This document shows, piece by piece, positions 1 to 9,193 of a stretch of DNA of 64,000 nucleotides. Position numbers and translations under genes: made by a program. The stretch comes from Bacillus sp. JCM 19058 (GTDB lineage: Bacteria; Bacillota; Bacilli; Bacillales_H; Bacillaceae_D), in assembly GCA_001310555.1 (NCBI GenBank), contig BAXO01000008.1, forward strand, positions 1-64,000, read 5' to 3'. Below the pieces are notes generated by a model, which made no database searches, was not told the origin of the DNA, and saw only the letters and a list, made by a program, of their open reading frames with translations. How positions within the stretch are numbered: position 1 is the stretch's first letter; each line of letters begins with the position of its first letter.

Positions 1-745
1 TTTTTGTGTGTTTTAAAGGAAAACGTGCTATGACTGGTAGACTGAGGTGAGTAAATCTCGTCGAATAATCTGTGAATTTTGACGAGCAAATCCGATGATG
101 TCGGATAAAGACGGAAAAATGTCCGAGGGAGGTAGGGGAAGCTCACGAATCGACAGACAAAGCTCCAAATCCAGTGGAGTGCATAAATCATGAAAATCGG
201 CGAATGTCCATTTAAGCCTCCGGATTGAGCGTTCGATTCGAGGGACAAGCCGCGAAATTGACAAATAAATAGCACCAGCGATTTTTTTTCACATGTTAAA
301 AAGGTACAGATAACTATCCTAGTTTACAAAAAAAATAAAAAAACTATTATTTCGTAATGGGTCAAACAAACTAAATATATTTTTTTAAAAAAAATACGAC
401 AAAATTCGTTATAAAGTTTCGTTGCGTCATACGTGTGAGCGTGCTATATTCAAGGGAAAAGGGAATGAGGCAAAATGGAATCGATAAGAATAAATAGCAA
501 TTGAAATAGCGAAAGCGTGAACCCACTTGATCAGAAATGGAAACAAATGATTGGCAGTTGGAAATTAAGCTAAAACCGAAACTGATATTTCGGATAGACG
601 GTTGCCAAAAAGACTGATGTTTACCAATCCCAGCTATAAATTGGGAATCACTATAGTCAAATAGGTAATAAAGGAGGAGGGTAGCCGAACTTGTTCTTAG
701 CTTTATTTAATTAGTTTCATAGTGTCCAAACATAGGGGTGAGATT
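1..745. other. Non-coding region upstream of the sugar operon
   Basis: No convincing gene is visible. An open frame on the minus strand (264 down to 28, TTG start, 78 codons) has no ribosome-binding site and no recognisable motif. The right half is AT-rich and holds the operon promoter (422-450). It is followed by a leader of almost 300 nt with an imperfect hairpin around CCCA(629-632)/TGGG(642-645), nested inside TTACC/GGTAA (621-668). No regulator gene for the operon lies in this window; it may lie further left. Confidence 0.5.
422..450 (+). promoter_or_regulatory. SigA-type promoter of the sugar operon
   Basis: The -35 box TTGCGT (422-427) and -10 box TATATT (445-450) are separated by 17 bases, and a TG one base before the -10 box makes it an extended -10. 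It points towards the isomerase gene at 746. Transcription would start near 457, giving a long leader. Confidence 0.6.
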
Positions 746-1570
746 GTGTTAAAAGGGATTAATCAGTGTTGTTTCCCTCCCGGAACTTCGGTAGAGGAAG
801 TCTTTGCGATTAGCAAAGAAGCAGGATTTGATGCGGTTGAACTTAACTTGAATGAGCCTAGTGAAGTAGGTTTAACAATGGATACGAGCGCGAAAGAGGC
901 TCTGGAAATTAAAAAAATGGCAAATGAAATCGGATTGCAGTTACGAACCCTTTCGACGACTTTGCTATGGAAATCACCACTTTCTTCATCAAACGAAACG
1001 GTACGGAGGATGGAAAAAAAAGTTGTCCGTAAAATGCAAGAAATTGCTAGTACGATGGAGATAGATACGATTCTCGTCGTACCGGGAGCAGTAACAAATG
1101 AACTATCCTATGACGTTTGCTATAATAACAGTCTCTCGGCAATCAAGGAGTTAAGCCATGATGCGGAAAAACTCAATGTAAAAATGGGTATCGAAAATGT
1201 GTGGAATAAATTTTTACTTTCACCTTTAGAAATGGCTGCATTTATTGACGCTTGTAGCTCTAGCTATGTAGGTGCCTATTTTGATGTCGGTAATGTTTTG
1301 CAATTCGGTTATCCTGAGCAATGGATTCGGATTCTAAACGAGCGCATCTTTAAAGTACATGTAAAAGATTTTAGCACATCGGTCGGCAATAGTGCTGGTT
1401 TTGTCCCATTGCTTGCTGGAGATGTAAACTGGAAAAGGGTTAAGCAAGCGCTTGATGCAATAAACTATCGGGATACGTTAACGGCGGAATTATCACCATA
1501 CCATTCGTGTAAAAGGACTTTACCTATTGATACTGCCAGACATCTGGAAGTGATTTTGAATATGAATTAG
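746..1570 (+). CDS. Sugar phosphate isomerase/epimerase (xylose-isomerase-like TIM barrel)
   Basis: 274 aa protein of the AP endonuclease 2/xylose isomerase-like TIM-barrel superfamily, which isomerises or epimerises sugars, keto-inositols or sugar phosphates using a divalent metal. Metal-ligand-like positions are visible: Glu in GIENVW (about 150), Asp in AYFDVGN (about 175), His in KVHVKDF (about 205) and Glu in LTAELSPY (about 245). The GTG start at 746 is preferred over GTG 722 because AGGGGTGA lies just before it. It is the first gene of an operon with three Gfo/Idh/MocA dehydrogenases and an ABC sugar importer, so it probably acts on the imported sugar or its oxidised product. The exact substrate cannot be told from sequence. 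Confidence 0.8.
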   Translation: MLKGINQCCFPPGTSVEEVFAISKEAGFDAVELNLNEPSEVGLTMDTSAKEALEIKKMANEIGLQLRTLSTTLLWKSPLSSSNETVRRMEKKVVRKMQEIASTMEIDTILVVPGAVTNELSYDVCYNNSLSAIKELSHDAEKLNVKMGIENVWNKFLLSPLEMAAFIDACSSSYVGAYFDVGNVLQFGYPEQWIRILNERIFKVHVKDFSTSVGNSAGFVPLLAGDVNWKRVKQALDAINYRDTLTAELSPYHSCKRTLPIDTARHLEVILNMN

Positions 1571-1592
1571 TTTCGGAAAAGGGGAATTTGGC

Positions 1593-2585
1593 ATGGAAAA
1601 AGTAAAAGTAGGATTTGTCGGAGCCGGCGGTATCGCAAGTACTCATTTAAAAAATGTAAGCAATAATGAGGAAGCTACAATTGTAGCTATTTGTGATTTA
1701 TCGCAAACAAGGGCGCAAACCGAGAGCGAACGGTATTGGGCCAATGCTTATACGAATGTCGATGAAATGCTGGAAAACGAATCGCTGGATGCTATCTTTA
1801 TTAGTGTTCCTCCGTTTGCTCATCACGATCTGGAAGAAAAAATTGTTCGAAAAGGAATTCATGTTTTTGTAGAAAAACCAGTCGAACTCGATTTTGACCG
1901 TGCACAGCAAAAATTTGCAGCAATTAAAAGCGCAGGAGTGATAAACGCTTCAGGCTATTGTCTGCGATACTTGAATACTGTTCAGAAGGCAAAGGAGTAC
2001 TTGCGTGATAAGAAAATTGCGATGATACGGGGCTATTATCTCGGTGGCTTCGTGCAAACTCCTTGGTATCGGGTCGAACGAAAATCAGGAGGACAACTGG
2101 TTGAGCAATCGACTCACATTCTTGACTTACTCTATTATCTAGGAGGAGAGGTTGACGAAGTAAGCGCAGACATGGCTCTTCAGGTAAGTGGTGACATCGA
2201 AGGGCTTGATATTCCAGATGTGACATCGGTCAATGTACGCTTTCGGTCAGGAGCAGTCGGACATCTCGACAGTACATTTACGCAAACCGATCATCGGATG
2301 GGCGTTGAAGTGATGGGACGGGAATTTCGGGTGGAGCTAACCGGCACTTCATTAAAAATTATTGAAAAAGACAGTATCCTTACTTTTGCGGCAGAGTCAG
2401 ATATGTATGAAGTCCAGGACGCAGCATTTATTAAAGCCGTCCAGATGAAAGATCAACGCTTGCTATTGGCTTCCTATGAGGACGGGTTGGAAACCCTTGC
2501 CGTCTCTCTTGCTGCAAAGGAATCAGACTCCAAAAGAAGCTTCGTCAAACTACAAGCGTTTAAAAGACAAGAGAAAACGAGGTGA
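1593..2585 (+). CDS. Gfo/Idh/MocA family oxidoreductase (first of three)
   Basis: 330 aa NAD(P)-dependent dehydrogenase-like protein. The N-terminal Rossmann fold begins with GFVGAGGIAS (residues 7-16), and the family signature EKP occurs in FVEKPVELD (about 93). The C-terminal substrate domain carries a catalytic-type His in EQSTHILDLLYYL (about 175). The frame is intact. The family oxidises or reduces sugars, inositols and sugar derivatives. An RBS-like AAAAGGGGA precedes the ATG. The gene sits 22 nt after the isomerase and 4 nt before the next dehydrogenase, so co-transcription is likely. Substrate unknown. Confidence 0.85.
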   Translation: MEKVKVGFVGAGGIASTHLKNVSNNEEATIVAICDLSQTRAQTESERYWANAYTNVDEMLENESLDAIFISVPPFAHHDLEEKIVRKGIHVFVEKPVELDFDRAQQKFAAIKSAGVINASGYCLRYLNTVQKAKEYLRDKKIAMIRGYYLGGFVQTPWYRVERKSGGQLVEQSTHILDLLYYLGGEVDEVSADMALQVSGDIEGLDIPDVTSVNVRFRSGAVGHLDSTFTQTDHRMGVEVMGREFRVELTGTSLKIIEKDSILTFAAESDMYEVQDAAFIKAVQMKDQRLLLASYEDGLETLAVSLAAKESDSKRSFVKLQAFKRQEKTR

Positions 2586-2589
2586 AACT

Positions 2590-3606
2590 GTGAAGGTAGC
2601 AGTTGTAGGCAGTGGACACTTAGGAAAAAGGCATGTTCGAATCTGGTCTAATATGAATGAAGTTGAAGTGGTAGGGGTCATTACCCGAAGCATAGAGCAG
2701 AATCGCGAATTGGAAAAAACATATCGAGTAAAACTGTTTGAAAGCTTAGAAGAGCTAATGAAGGAAACGGCTGTAGATGTTATCGACATTTGTACACCTA
2801 CCTATACACACGTAGAGTGGATCAGTAAAGCGGCACAAGCCGGGAAGCAGGTGATTTGTGAAAAGCCACTTGCGTTAACGAAAAAAAAGAAGCAATGAAA
2901 GCAATTCGGGTGTGTGAAGAGAAGGGTGTTCAACTCCTTGTTGGTCATACACTGCGCTTCTTCCCGGAATACCGAAAGGCAAAAGAAGAAGTACAAAAAG
3001 GAACCATTGGTCAGCCCGGGGTGATTCGACTTGCGAGAACGCACAAAGCCCCTGGTACTGCTCGAGGCTGGTATACCGATAAGCAAAAAAAGCGGCGGTG
3101 TTATTTTTGACTTGGGCATTCATGAATTTGATTGGTTAAACTGGACATTTGGTCCGGTGGAACGTGTGATGGCAAAAAGGATAAAGCATCGTAACGAAAA
3201 TGGGGAGGACATAGAGTACGGCCTCGTTACTCTTAAACTGAAAAGTGGCGCGATCGCTCATATCGAACTTTCTTGGGCTGAAACCGCGTTTTTTGCTTCA
3301 TTTGAGTTAACCGGTGATAAAGGGCTACTCTCTTCTAATAATCATTTTCCAGAGCCATTAGCGATTCATATACGCGACTCGACCTCTGATGAGCAGCAAT
3401 CTGGGAAAGACTTGCTTCCAAAAACGTTGCTAGCCAAGGACCCTTTTGAGCAACAGCTGGAGCACTTTTATCGTGTGTTGTCCGGGAAAGAAGAGCCGGT
3501 GATTTCGGCGACGGAAGCAGCGGACGCTGTTTGTCTTGCGGAAGCAGCGCTAATATCGGCCAAAACTGGAGAACCGGTAGAGATTGAAGGGAGAGAAGAT
3601 TTATGA
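2590..3606 (+). CDS. Gfo/Idh/MocA family oxidoreductase (second of three), two frameshifts
   Basis: About 337 aa once corrected. The GTG start at 2590 follows GAGGTGA, which overlaps the end of the previous gene. The N-terminal dinucleotide fold has VVGSGHLGKRH, the signature is ICEKPLALT (about 95), and the C-terminal domain has a conserved His in DLGIHEFDWL. The frame breaks at an A8 run (2881-2888, where 6 or 9 fits) and at an A7 run near 3087 (6 expected). The stop overlaps the next start (ATGA at 3603). The A-run location of both breaks fits sequencing error rather than decay. It probably catalyses another redox step on the same sugar as its neighbours. Confidence 0.8.
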
Positions 3607-4589
3607 AGCTTGGAATTATCAGCTTTGCTCATGGCCACGCCCACTCATATGCCCAAAAGGTGAACCAGTACCCTCATGTTGAATTAGCTGCGATTTGGGA
3701 CGATGATTGGAGCCGTGGAGAGCGAATGGCGAGTACTTATCAATGCCATTTTTTCAAAGAGCTTTCAGCGCTGTTGGCAAGCGATATTGATGCAGTCATA
3801 ATTTGTTCAGAGAATGCCAAACATAAAGAGCACGTGGTTCAGGCGGCTAGGGCGAAAAAAAGCTATTCTTTGCGAAAAGCCATTGGCGATAGAAATTGAC
3901 GATGCTGAAGAAATGATTGCCGTGTGTCAGGAAAATGATGTCCTGCTTCAAGTCGCATTTCCGGTTCGATTTGCACCTCTAGCCCAGCACGTTAAGCAGC
4001 TGCTCGATGACCAAGTGATCGGAGAGGTTTTGGCGATTAATTCAACTAATCACGGGAAGATGCCTGGCGGATGGTTTGTTGATAAATCGTTATCTGGAGG
4101 TGGAGCCGCAATCGACCACATTGTTCACGTAACGGATTTGATTCGCTGGATGCTGAAGCAAGAAGTGACCGAGGTCTATGCAGAGCTGGCTACACGCTAT
4201 TATGATTTGGACGTGGAAGACTGCGGAATGGTAATGATGGAGCTCGAGTCAGGAGCGATTGTTTCACTAGATCCGAGCTGGTCTCGTCCAAAGGCCTTCC
4301 CGACTTGGGGGGACGTAACAATGAAGTTTGTAGGAACGAAAGGAAATTTGACTGTAGACATGTTTCGACAGAATATCCTTTTTTCCAGTAATGAAAACAA
4401 TCAGCAAATACAGCTTCCATGGGCTGAAGATATGGATCAGGGCTAGTAGAAAATTTCATTACAAATGTACAACAAGGAAGACCGCCGTTTATTAGTGGCG
4501 AGGACGGGTTAAGAACGTTGGAGGTAGTAAAAGCCGCCTATCGTTCCGCAAAGACGACAAAGTCTGTTGATTTGAAAGCACAAGTATAG
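3603..4589 (+). CDS. Gfo/Idh/MocA family oxidoreductase (third of three), two frameshifts
   Basis: About 328 aa after correction. The nucleotide-binding loop is unusual: residues 6-13 read ISFAHGHAHSY instead of GxGxxG, a His-rich variant. The family signature LCEKPLAIE follows at about 90, and the C-terminal domain has AIDHIVHVTDLIRW. The frame breaks at A7 near 3855-3861 (6 expected) and near 4441, where a G is missing from GGGGCTA; after this the frame runs on through FITNV to the stop at 4587-4589. It overlaps the upstream stop by 4 nt. The altered loop may mean different cofactor handling from the first two dehydrogenases; this is inference. Confidence 0.78.
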
Positions 4590-4616
4590 AGGAGGCTTAG
4601 AAGGAGGCACGTATAT

Positions 4617-5569
4617 ATGAAAGGGAAATTGGAAACTGTCCAGCACATGCCTTTGAAGAAACATGAATTGAACAAGCAAAAGTTTATGGCGAAAAAAAAG
4701 ACTGGGTTGGCCTTATGTTTTCGACTCCGCTGATCATTGGTGTATTGGTTTTTGCGATATATCCAATGATCGCAGCCTTGTTTATGAGCTTTCGGAGAGC
4801 CTCAACGTCGTTTGGCGGCGATTGGATAGGACTTGATAATTATCGATACATTGTAAGCGATTCTCTCTTTTGGCAAGCACTGGGCAATACACTGTATATG
4901 GGGGTTCTGTCTGTCATATTAGGTGTTTCTTTATCGTTCATACTTGCTTCTTTAATTTATAATGTACCAACAACCCGTTGGCAGAACTTCTTCAAGGGAA
5001 TCTATTTTTTTACCTAATGTTGTTTCTATGGTAGCGACTGCGATATTGTTTCAGTTTTTGTTTCATCCGGGGATTGCAGGCATCTTGAATTTTTTTTCTT
5101 AGGTTTAGTCGGCTTTGAACCGGTCGGCTGGTTCACGGATCCAAGTATTTCGCGGTTTAGTATCGTATTAATGAATTTGTGGGGGATGCTCGGTTATAAC
5201 ACAATAATCTTTATTGCTGCACTGACGAGCGTACCGCGAGATATTTATGAGGCTGCTGAAGTGGATGGTGCGAATTGGCTTAAAAAATGGTGGTATATTA
5301 CGATTCCTTATCTGAAGCCGATTATTGTTTTTATGGTTATTATTACAACGATCGGGGCGATGAAACGCTTTACAGATGTTTGGCTAATAGGAGGAACTGC
5401 TGGGAATCCGGCAGGGTCTTTAATGACTGTCGTCCTTTATATTTATCGAAACGCCTTTTTCTCAAATCAGATGGGAATTGCTACTGCAGCCTCGTATCTG
5501 CTGTTTGTCTTAATTTTAATATTGACTGTATTGATGCTTCGTGTCAATCGAACAAACAACTTTGACTAA
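4617..5569 (+). CDS. Carbohydrate ABC transporter permease (MalF/UgpA type), three frameshifts
   Basis: About 315 aa corrected, an integral inner-membrane subunit of a CUT1-type sugar importer. Several hydrophobic segments are visible (PLIIGVLVFAIYPMIAALFM; LGVSLSFILASLIY; later IIVFMVIITTIGA and LLFVLILILTVLML). The ABC-ATPase-contacting EAA loop appears as DIYEAAEVDGANWLKKWW (about 205-222). The start ATG 4617 follows AAGGAGG. Breaks occur at A8 (4692-4699), T7 (about 5005-5011) and T8 (5089-5097), all homopolymers. It pairs with the next permease. No ATPase gene is present, so a shared ATPase such as MsmX encoded elsewhere would be needed (inference from Bacillus CUT1 systems). Confidence 0.85.
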
Positions 5570-5583
5570 AAGGAGGAAAGCAT

Positions 5584-6475
5584 ATGTCAAATCAACTACC
5601 GCTGAATCCTCAAAGGTTAGGAAAAAAATCAAGAAGCTTCGTACAGTCGGACAAAGAAAGTACAAGGGGCACTCATTGTAGCTGTGTTGTCTTTAGGCTC
5701 TTTAATCATGATCGGTCCTTTTTTTCTGGATGCTTTTTACAAGCTTTGATTGGTCTGCACGTTTAAATATTCCCTTCCCACCGCGGCTTTGGCCGAAGGA
5801 TTTTTCGTTCCAAACGTATTCCACCGCATTTACAAACATTCCAATGTTTCGCTATATTTTTAACTCGTTTGTTGTCTCTATAGGCGTTATTCTTGTGAGC
5901 TTAATGTCGGCGCTTTTCTCAGGCTATGCCATATCTAAATTAAAGTTTAGAGGCTCATTTATCGTACTCGTACTTGCTTTAAGCACAATGATGATTCCAT
6001 TTGAGATGACGATGATCCCTCAATATTTATTGTTTGCCCAAATCAATTTATTGGATACGTATTGGGCGTTTTATTTACCAGCGTTGAATTACGCCTTCGG
6101 TACGTTTTTGGCAAAGTCATTCTTTGACCAAATTCCAACAACTTTGAGAGAAGCCGCTATCATCGACGGCGCTGGTGAAATTCGGGTGTTTTTTCAAATT
6201 TACTTCCCTCTGGCGATTCCGATTATCTCACAATGGTCATATTGCAATTTCTAGCGGTTTGGAACGATTTATTATGGCCGTTGCTAGCACTGAATTCATC
6301 TGACAAATATACCATTCAGCTCGGATTGGCGATGTTTACTTATAATAAAACAGCACCGTTACCATCCATTATCATGGCTGCAACGACTGTGAGCATGATT
6401 CCAGTTGTTGTTATCTATTTATTTCTTCAGCGCTATATTGTTGAAAGCATAGCGTTATCTGGAATCAAACAGTGA
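5584..6475 (+). CDS. Carbohydrate ABC transporter permease (MalG/UgpE type), four frameshifts
   Basis: About 297 aa corrected. Second membrane subunit of the sugar importer. The first membrane segment (LSLGSLIMIGPFFWMLFTSF) is split by three close indels: A7 near 5632, a missing G near 5668 and T7 near 5718. The EAA loop LREAAIIDGAGEIRVFFQIYFP lies at about 190, and a fourth break near 6231 (one A missing) precedes TMVILQFLAVWNDLLWP. The start ATG 5584 follows AGGAGG, 14 nt after the first permease. The frame runs to TGA 6473-6475. Confidence 0.85.
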
Positions 6476-6599
6476 ACGCGTTTCAATTCGTTGCACCAGG
6501 GAATCCGAAGGAATTTCGGTTCTACAGATGGAAAAATCCCGCCTTACGTTCGATTGACTAGTGAAAGGGGATTCGAATAATTCTAAAGGGGATGTTCAT

Positions 6600-7971
6600 A
6601 TGAAGAAGGTTTCTTGGGCATTGTGTATCGGGGTCGTATCGTTGTTCTTCATGTTCGGTTGTTCGGATGGTGCAGGAGGAGGAGTTGATGAGAATATTGA
6701 AGTTGTTTCCGAAGTCGAGGGTACGGTTCGCTTAGTATTGGCAGGCGTTCAGCTTGAAAACGGAGTTAATCCTGTAACCGGAGTCGATGTCGTCGGCTTT
6801 AATGAATTTGTCCAAACTCAATTTGAGCCAAGATTCCTAACATTAATCTGGAAGTGACCCAAATCCCGTGGGAAAACGCTCTAGCAAAGCAAAACGCAAT
6901 GCTTCAGTCGAACGATGCAGACGTCATATATACAGGAGGTGCTTTTGCTTCCCAGTTTTACGAACAAGGGCTACTACGCGCTCGATGATTTAATCGAGGC
7001 GGATGATTCTTTTGACGAGAGCATTTATTTAAGTGGAATATGGGATAGCTCGTTCAGCCTCGTTTCCTTTGACGGAGAAACTCGTTTTGGGCTGCCTGTA
7101 GTACTTGGAAACAGGATGACGATGTACGATACAAAACTATTCGACGATTGGGCGTTGAATATTTATCAGAGAATCCTACGCCGGAGGAAATTTTGGAAAA
7201 GGCCGTTCAAATGACCGGGGAGAACCCTGAAACTGGTGAAGTAAACTACGGGCTATGGTTTGACGGAAAAAGCTTGAACCTGTCTGTCATGATTTCAGTT
7301 ATGCATGCTTATGGGATAACCGGAGCTGAAGGAACGATTGACGATCCGGCAAATATCGAGTGGGATTTAAATTCACCGGAAATGGTAAAAGTTATGCAAT
7401 TTTTTTTGAAGAAGCTGCACAATATGCCCCAGCCGAATTCGTCAACTCACAAGGACAAGAGAGCTTTGGCACAGAGGCAAACAATATCGCCATGCATCTT
7501 GACGGAAATGGAGCGGCTGTCATGGGAGAGTATTTAGGAAATGATAACGAAGAAATCCTTGAACGATATGAGAGCTCAATGGGCCTTGGAGCAAATGGTG
7601 AAACCTGGGTTGCTCTCGATCCATTCATTATGGCTAAAAATGTCCAAGACGAAGAAGCCGCTTGGGAAACGATGAAATTTCTCACTGGCTATGAATACCA
7701 AAAATGGGCACACGAAAATTTCAGTAATATTCCCACATTGGCTGACGCGGATTTTGTATCCGAAGATAATAAATTTACTCATCGAGCGATGGAAATCGCC
7801 GAAATTTCTCAGTCGATTTTGATTGATGAAGCCAATCCTTTCGTTTCAAGTGAACTAATGCCCCTCGTGAATGGCTTTATTAGTCATGCTGCAAATAATA
7901 ATGCGCCAGACATTCAAGAGTTTCTTGATGAAGTTCAGGAACGAGCAGAAAGGTGGTCAGCTAATCAATAG
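6600..7971 (+). CDS. Sugar ABC transporter substrate-binding lipoprotein, four frameshifts
   Basis: About 456 aa corrected. The N-terminal signal peptide MKKVSWALCIGVVSLFFMFG ends at a lipobox-like MFG-C (Cys about 21), so it is a membrane-anchored extracytoplasmic solute-binding protein (family 1 type). Ordered blocks follow: FNEFVQTQFEPRF, NDADVIYTGG, GLPVVLGNRMTMYDTKLF, and near the C-terminus TGYEYQKWAHENF. Breaks: missing T near 6834, extra G near 6972, missing G near 7151, and T8 near 7400-7407. It is the last gene of the operon, whereas the binding protein usually comes before the permeases. The ligand is presumably a sugar or cyclitol oxidised by the upstream dehydrogenases. Confidence 0.85.
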
Positions 7972-8006
7972 TCGCTCATTTGTTTAAGCCGTTGAAGCGA
8001 TCTCCT

Positions 8007-8040
8007 CCCGTACCCACCTGATAATGGTACGGGATTGTTT
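8007..8040 (+). terminator. Intrinsic terminator of the sugar operon
   Basis: Perfect 8-bp stem CCCGTACC (8007-8014) / GGTACGGG (8026-8033) followed by a T-rich tail, 35 nt after the binding-protein stop codon. Confidence 0.85.
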
Positions 8041-8129
8041 CTTGTCCTTAATTCTTCTATACAGAGATGATGCCTAGAAACGGACAGACGTCTTTGTAAA
8101 TAGTTAGCTTTAGCGATTTTTGAGAAGTA

Positions 8130-8200
8130 GGGGCTACCCTGAAAATAAACTTATGAAAAAAAGGCATGGGGAAAAAGGGGTAGCCCCCTAGATTTTTTTG
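8130..8200. repeat. Inverted repeat GGGGCTACCC ... GGGTAGCCCC
   Basis: A 10-bp perfect inverted repeat (8130-8139 and 8178-8187) with a 38-nt A-rich spacer, followed by a T7 run. It could be a terminator or a remnant insertion-sequence end. It lies immediately left of the IS1182-type debris. Confidence 0.5.
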
Positions 8201-8210
8201 GATTTTATTT

Positions 8211-8267
8211 GCTTGGATTTAGGCTGGCTGTTGTGGCGACAGACTAACCTCAAATCCAAGCTTTTTT
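8211..8267 (+). terminator. Terminator-like hairpin in front of the IS remnant
   Basis: GCTTGGATTT (8211-8220) pairs perfectly with AAATCCAAGC (8252-8261). An inner hairpin CTGT/ACAG sits within the loop, and TTTTTT follows directly. It would stop read-through entering the transposase remnant. Confidence 0.6.
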
Positions 8268-8291
8268 AAAAGTAAGAGGGTATGTAGTCGC

Positions 8292-8400
8292 TCCCGGATG
8301 GGGGCACGCTTTCCGCAGGCGGGCGTTGAACGAACCGGCACGCCGGTGGATTTCAACCTGTCCTTTTCCTCCTGCTGGAGTCGGCCACCCCATCCCGTCC
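8292..8400. repeat. Structured GC-rich repeat upstream of the transposase remnant
   Basis: GGATGGGG (8296-8303) pairs with CCCCATCC (8388-8395), with further partial pairing of the GCTTTCCGCAGGCGGGCG region inside. Similar GC-rich palindromic blocks are common in Bacillaceae next to insertion sequences (recollection, not searched). It is clearly more GC-rich than its surroundings. Confidence 0.5.
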
Positions 8401-8495
8401 GCTAAGGTTGACTTTCTTTCAAAAAGTGCGCAAAAAAATCGCTCAATCCTTTCGAATGGAGTGACCACACAACAGACCAAAGAGGAGCGATTTGT

Positions 8496-8880
8496 TTGCA
8501 TAACCAAAAGGCTACTTTCCAAGATGATCACATGAATGAACTCTACCTTCCTAGGATGATTCCGAGTGAATTCCAGAAAATCATGTCGGACATATGGTCA
8601 ATGGATGAAACGATGATTTCTTCTTCAAAGCTTACCAGATTGGTGGACGCCCTGCTTATCATCCGAAAATGATGACCAAGATTGTTTTGTTTGGCTGCAC
8701 ACAAAAGTGGTTTTCCTGTCGTGATATAGCTAAAGCCTGAAAAGAAAACCTACCGATGATGTGGGTAGTAGCAGGACAAGCAACCGACTTCCGTCCGATT
8801 GCGTCTCCAGTGTTGTGGAGCTCTCGCCCACAGCGATAGACAGCCACTCGCAAAAGCTGCATTCATCTAAAAAGAACAAC
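8496..8880 (+). pseudogene. IS1182 family transposase, N-terminal fragment
   Basis: A TTG start at 8496 follows AGAGGAGCG. The reading MHNQKATFQDDHMNELYLPR is the typical N-terminus of IS1182-family transposases. After SSSK the frame shifts (near 8628) to GGRPAYHPKMMTKIVLF, then SCRDIAKA, and after a further shift ENLPMMWVVAGQ and DFRP. Beyond about 8800 no transposase similarity remains. At least two frameshifts plus a large deletion mean it is a true pseudogene; the deletion, unlike the indels elsewhere in the window, cannot be explained by homopolymer error. Confidence 0.65.
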
Positions 8881-8953
8881 ACCTCGAGTCATAACAAAAT
8901 GTCACGAGGTTTGCTTACTTCATGGGCTTTTGAGACGGCCCCTTTCCATTTTG

Positions 8954-8984
8954 AGAGGAACATATATTCCTCTTATGGTATAAT
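8954..8984 (+). promoter_or_regulatory. Extended -10 promoter overlapped by an inverted repeat
   Basis: TGGTATAAT (8976-8984) is a consensus extended -10 element. The perfect inverted repeat AGAGGAA (8954-8960) / TTCCTCT (8967-8973) lies exactly where a -35 box would be and could be an operator. It drives towards the small ORF at 9128 and the pentapeptide-repeat gene at 9194. Confidence 0.45.
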
Positions 8985-9127
8985 ATAATGACATCCTTAA
9001 TAGCTTTACGTATTTTGTGAATTAGAGGAATTTCCAATTTTATGAGAACGCGATAGTTGCGAGACAATTAAGAGAGTTATTGCTTCAAAACATAAAGCGA
9101 GTTGCTATCCCAAATAAAGGGATGGTA

Positions 9128-9175
9128 ATGAGTGTGCAGACAGAAGGGGTCTACGCCTTGCTGAAGCTTTTTTAA
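9128..9175 (+). CDS. Possible 15-codon leader peptide ORF
   Basis: ATG 9128 opens a 15-residue frame, MSVQTEGVYALLKLF, ending at TAA 9173-9175, two bases before the Shine-Dalgarno sequence of the pentapeptide-repeat gene. Its own Shine-Dalgarno-like GGGATGG (9119-9125) can be hidden in the hairpin ATCCC (9107-9111) / GGGAT (9119-9123). CTATC (9105-9109) could instead pair with GATAG (9052-9056). Such competing helices around a short ORF resemble translational attenuation leaders. Coding status is unproven. Confidence 0.3.
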   Translation: MSVQTEGVYALLKLF

Positions 9176-9193
9176 TGAAGGGAGGGACATTCC

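Larger units (their letters stand above)
8270..8945 (+). mobile_element. Decayed IS1182-type insertion sequence
   Basis: The segment holds a GC-rich structured leader (8287-8400), a broken transposase start (from 8496), and a right end reading GGGCTTTTGAGACGGCCC (8924-8941), which resembles the terminal repeat of IS1182-type elements (their ends read GGGC..GTCTCAAAAG in the other orientation). Most of the transposase (its catalytic region) is missing, so the copy cannot move by itself. A matching left terminal repeat could not be found; the left boundary is approximate. It separates the accessory sugar operon from the core ctsR region. Confidence 0.6.

Noticed and set aside
28..264. 78-codon minus-strand frame at the left edge
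   Set aside because: TTG start without a ribosome-binding site and no recognisable domain; kept only as part of the upstream region.
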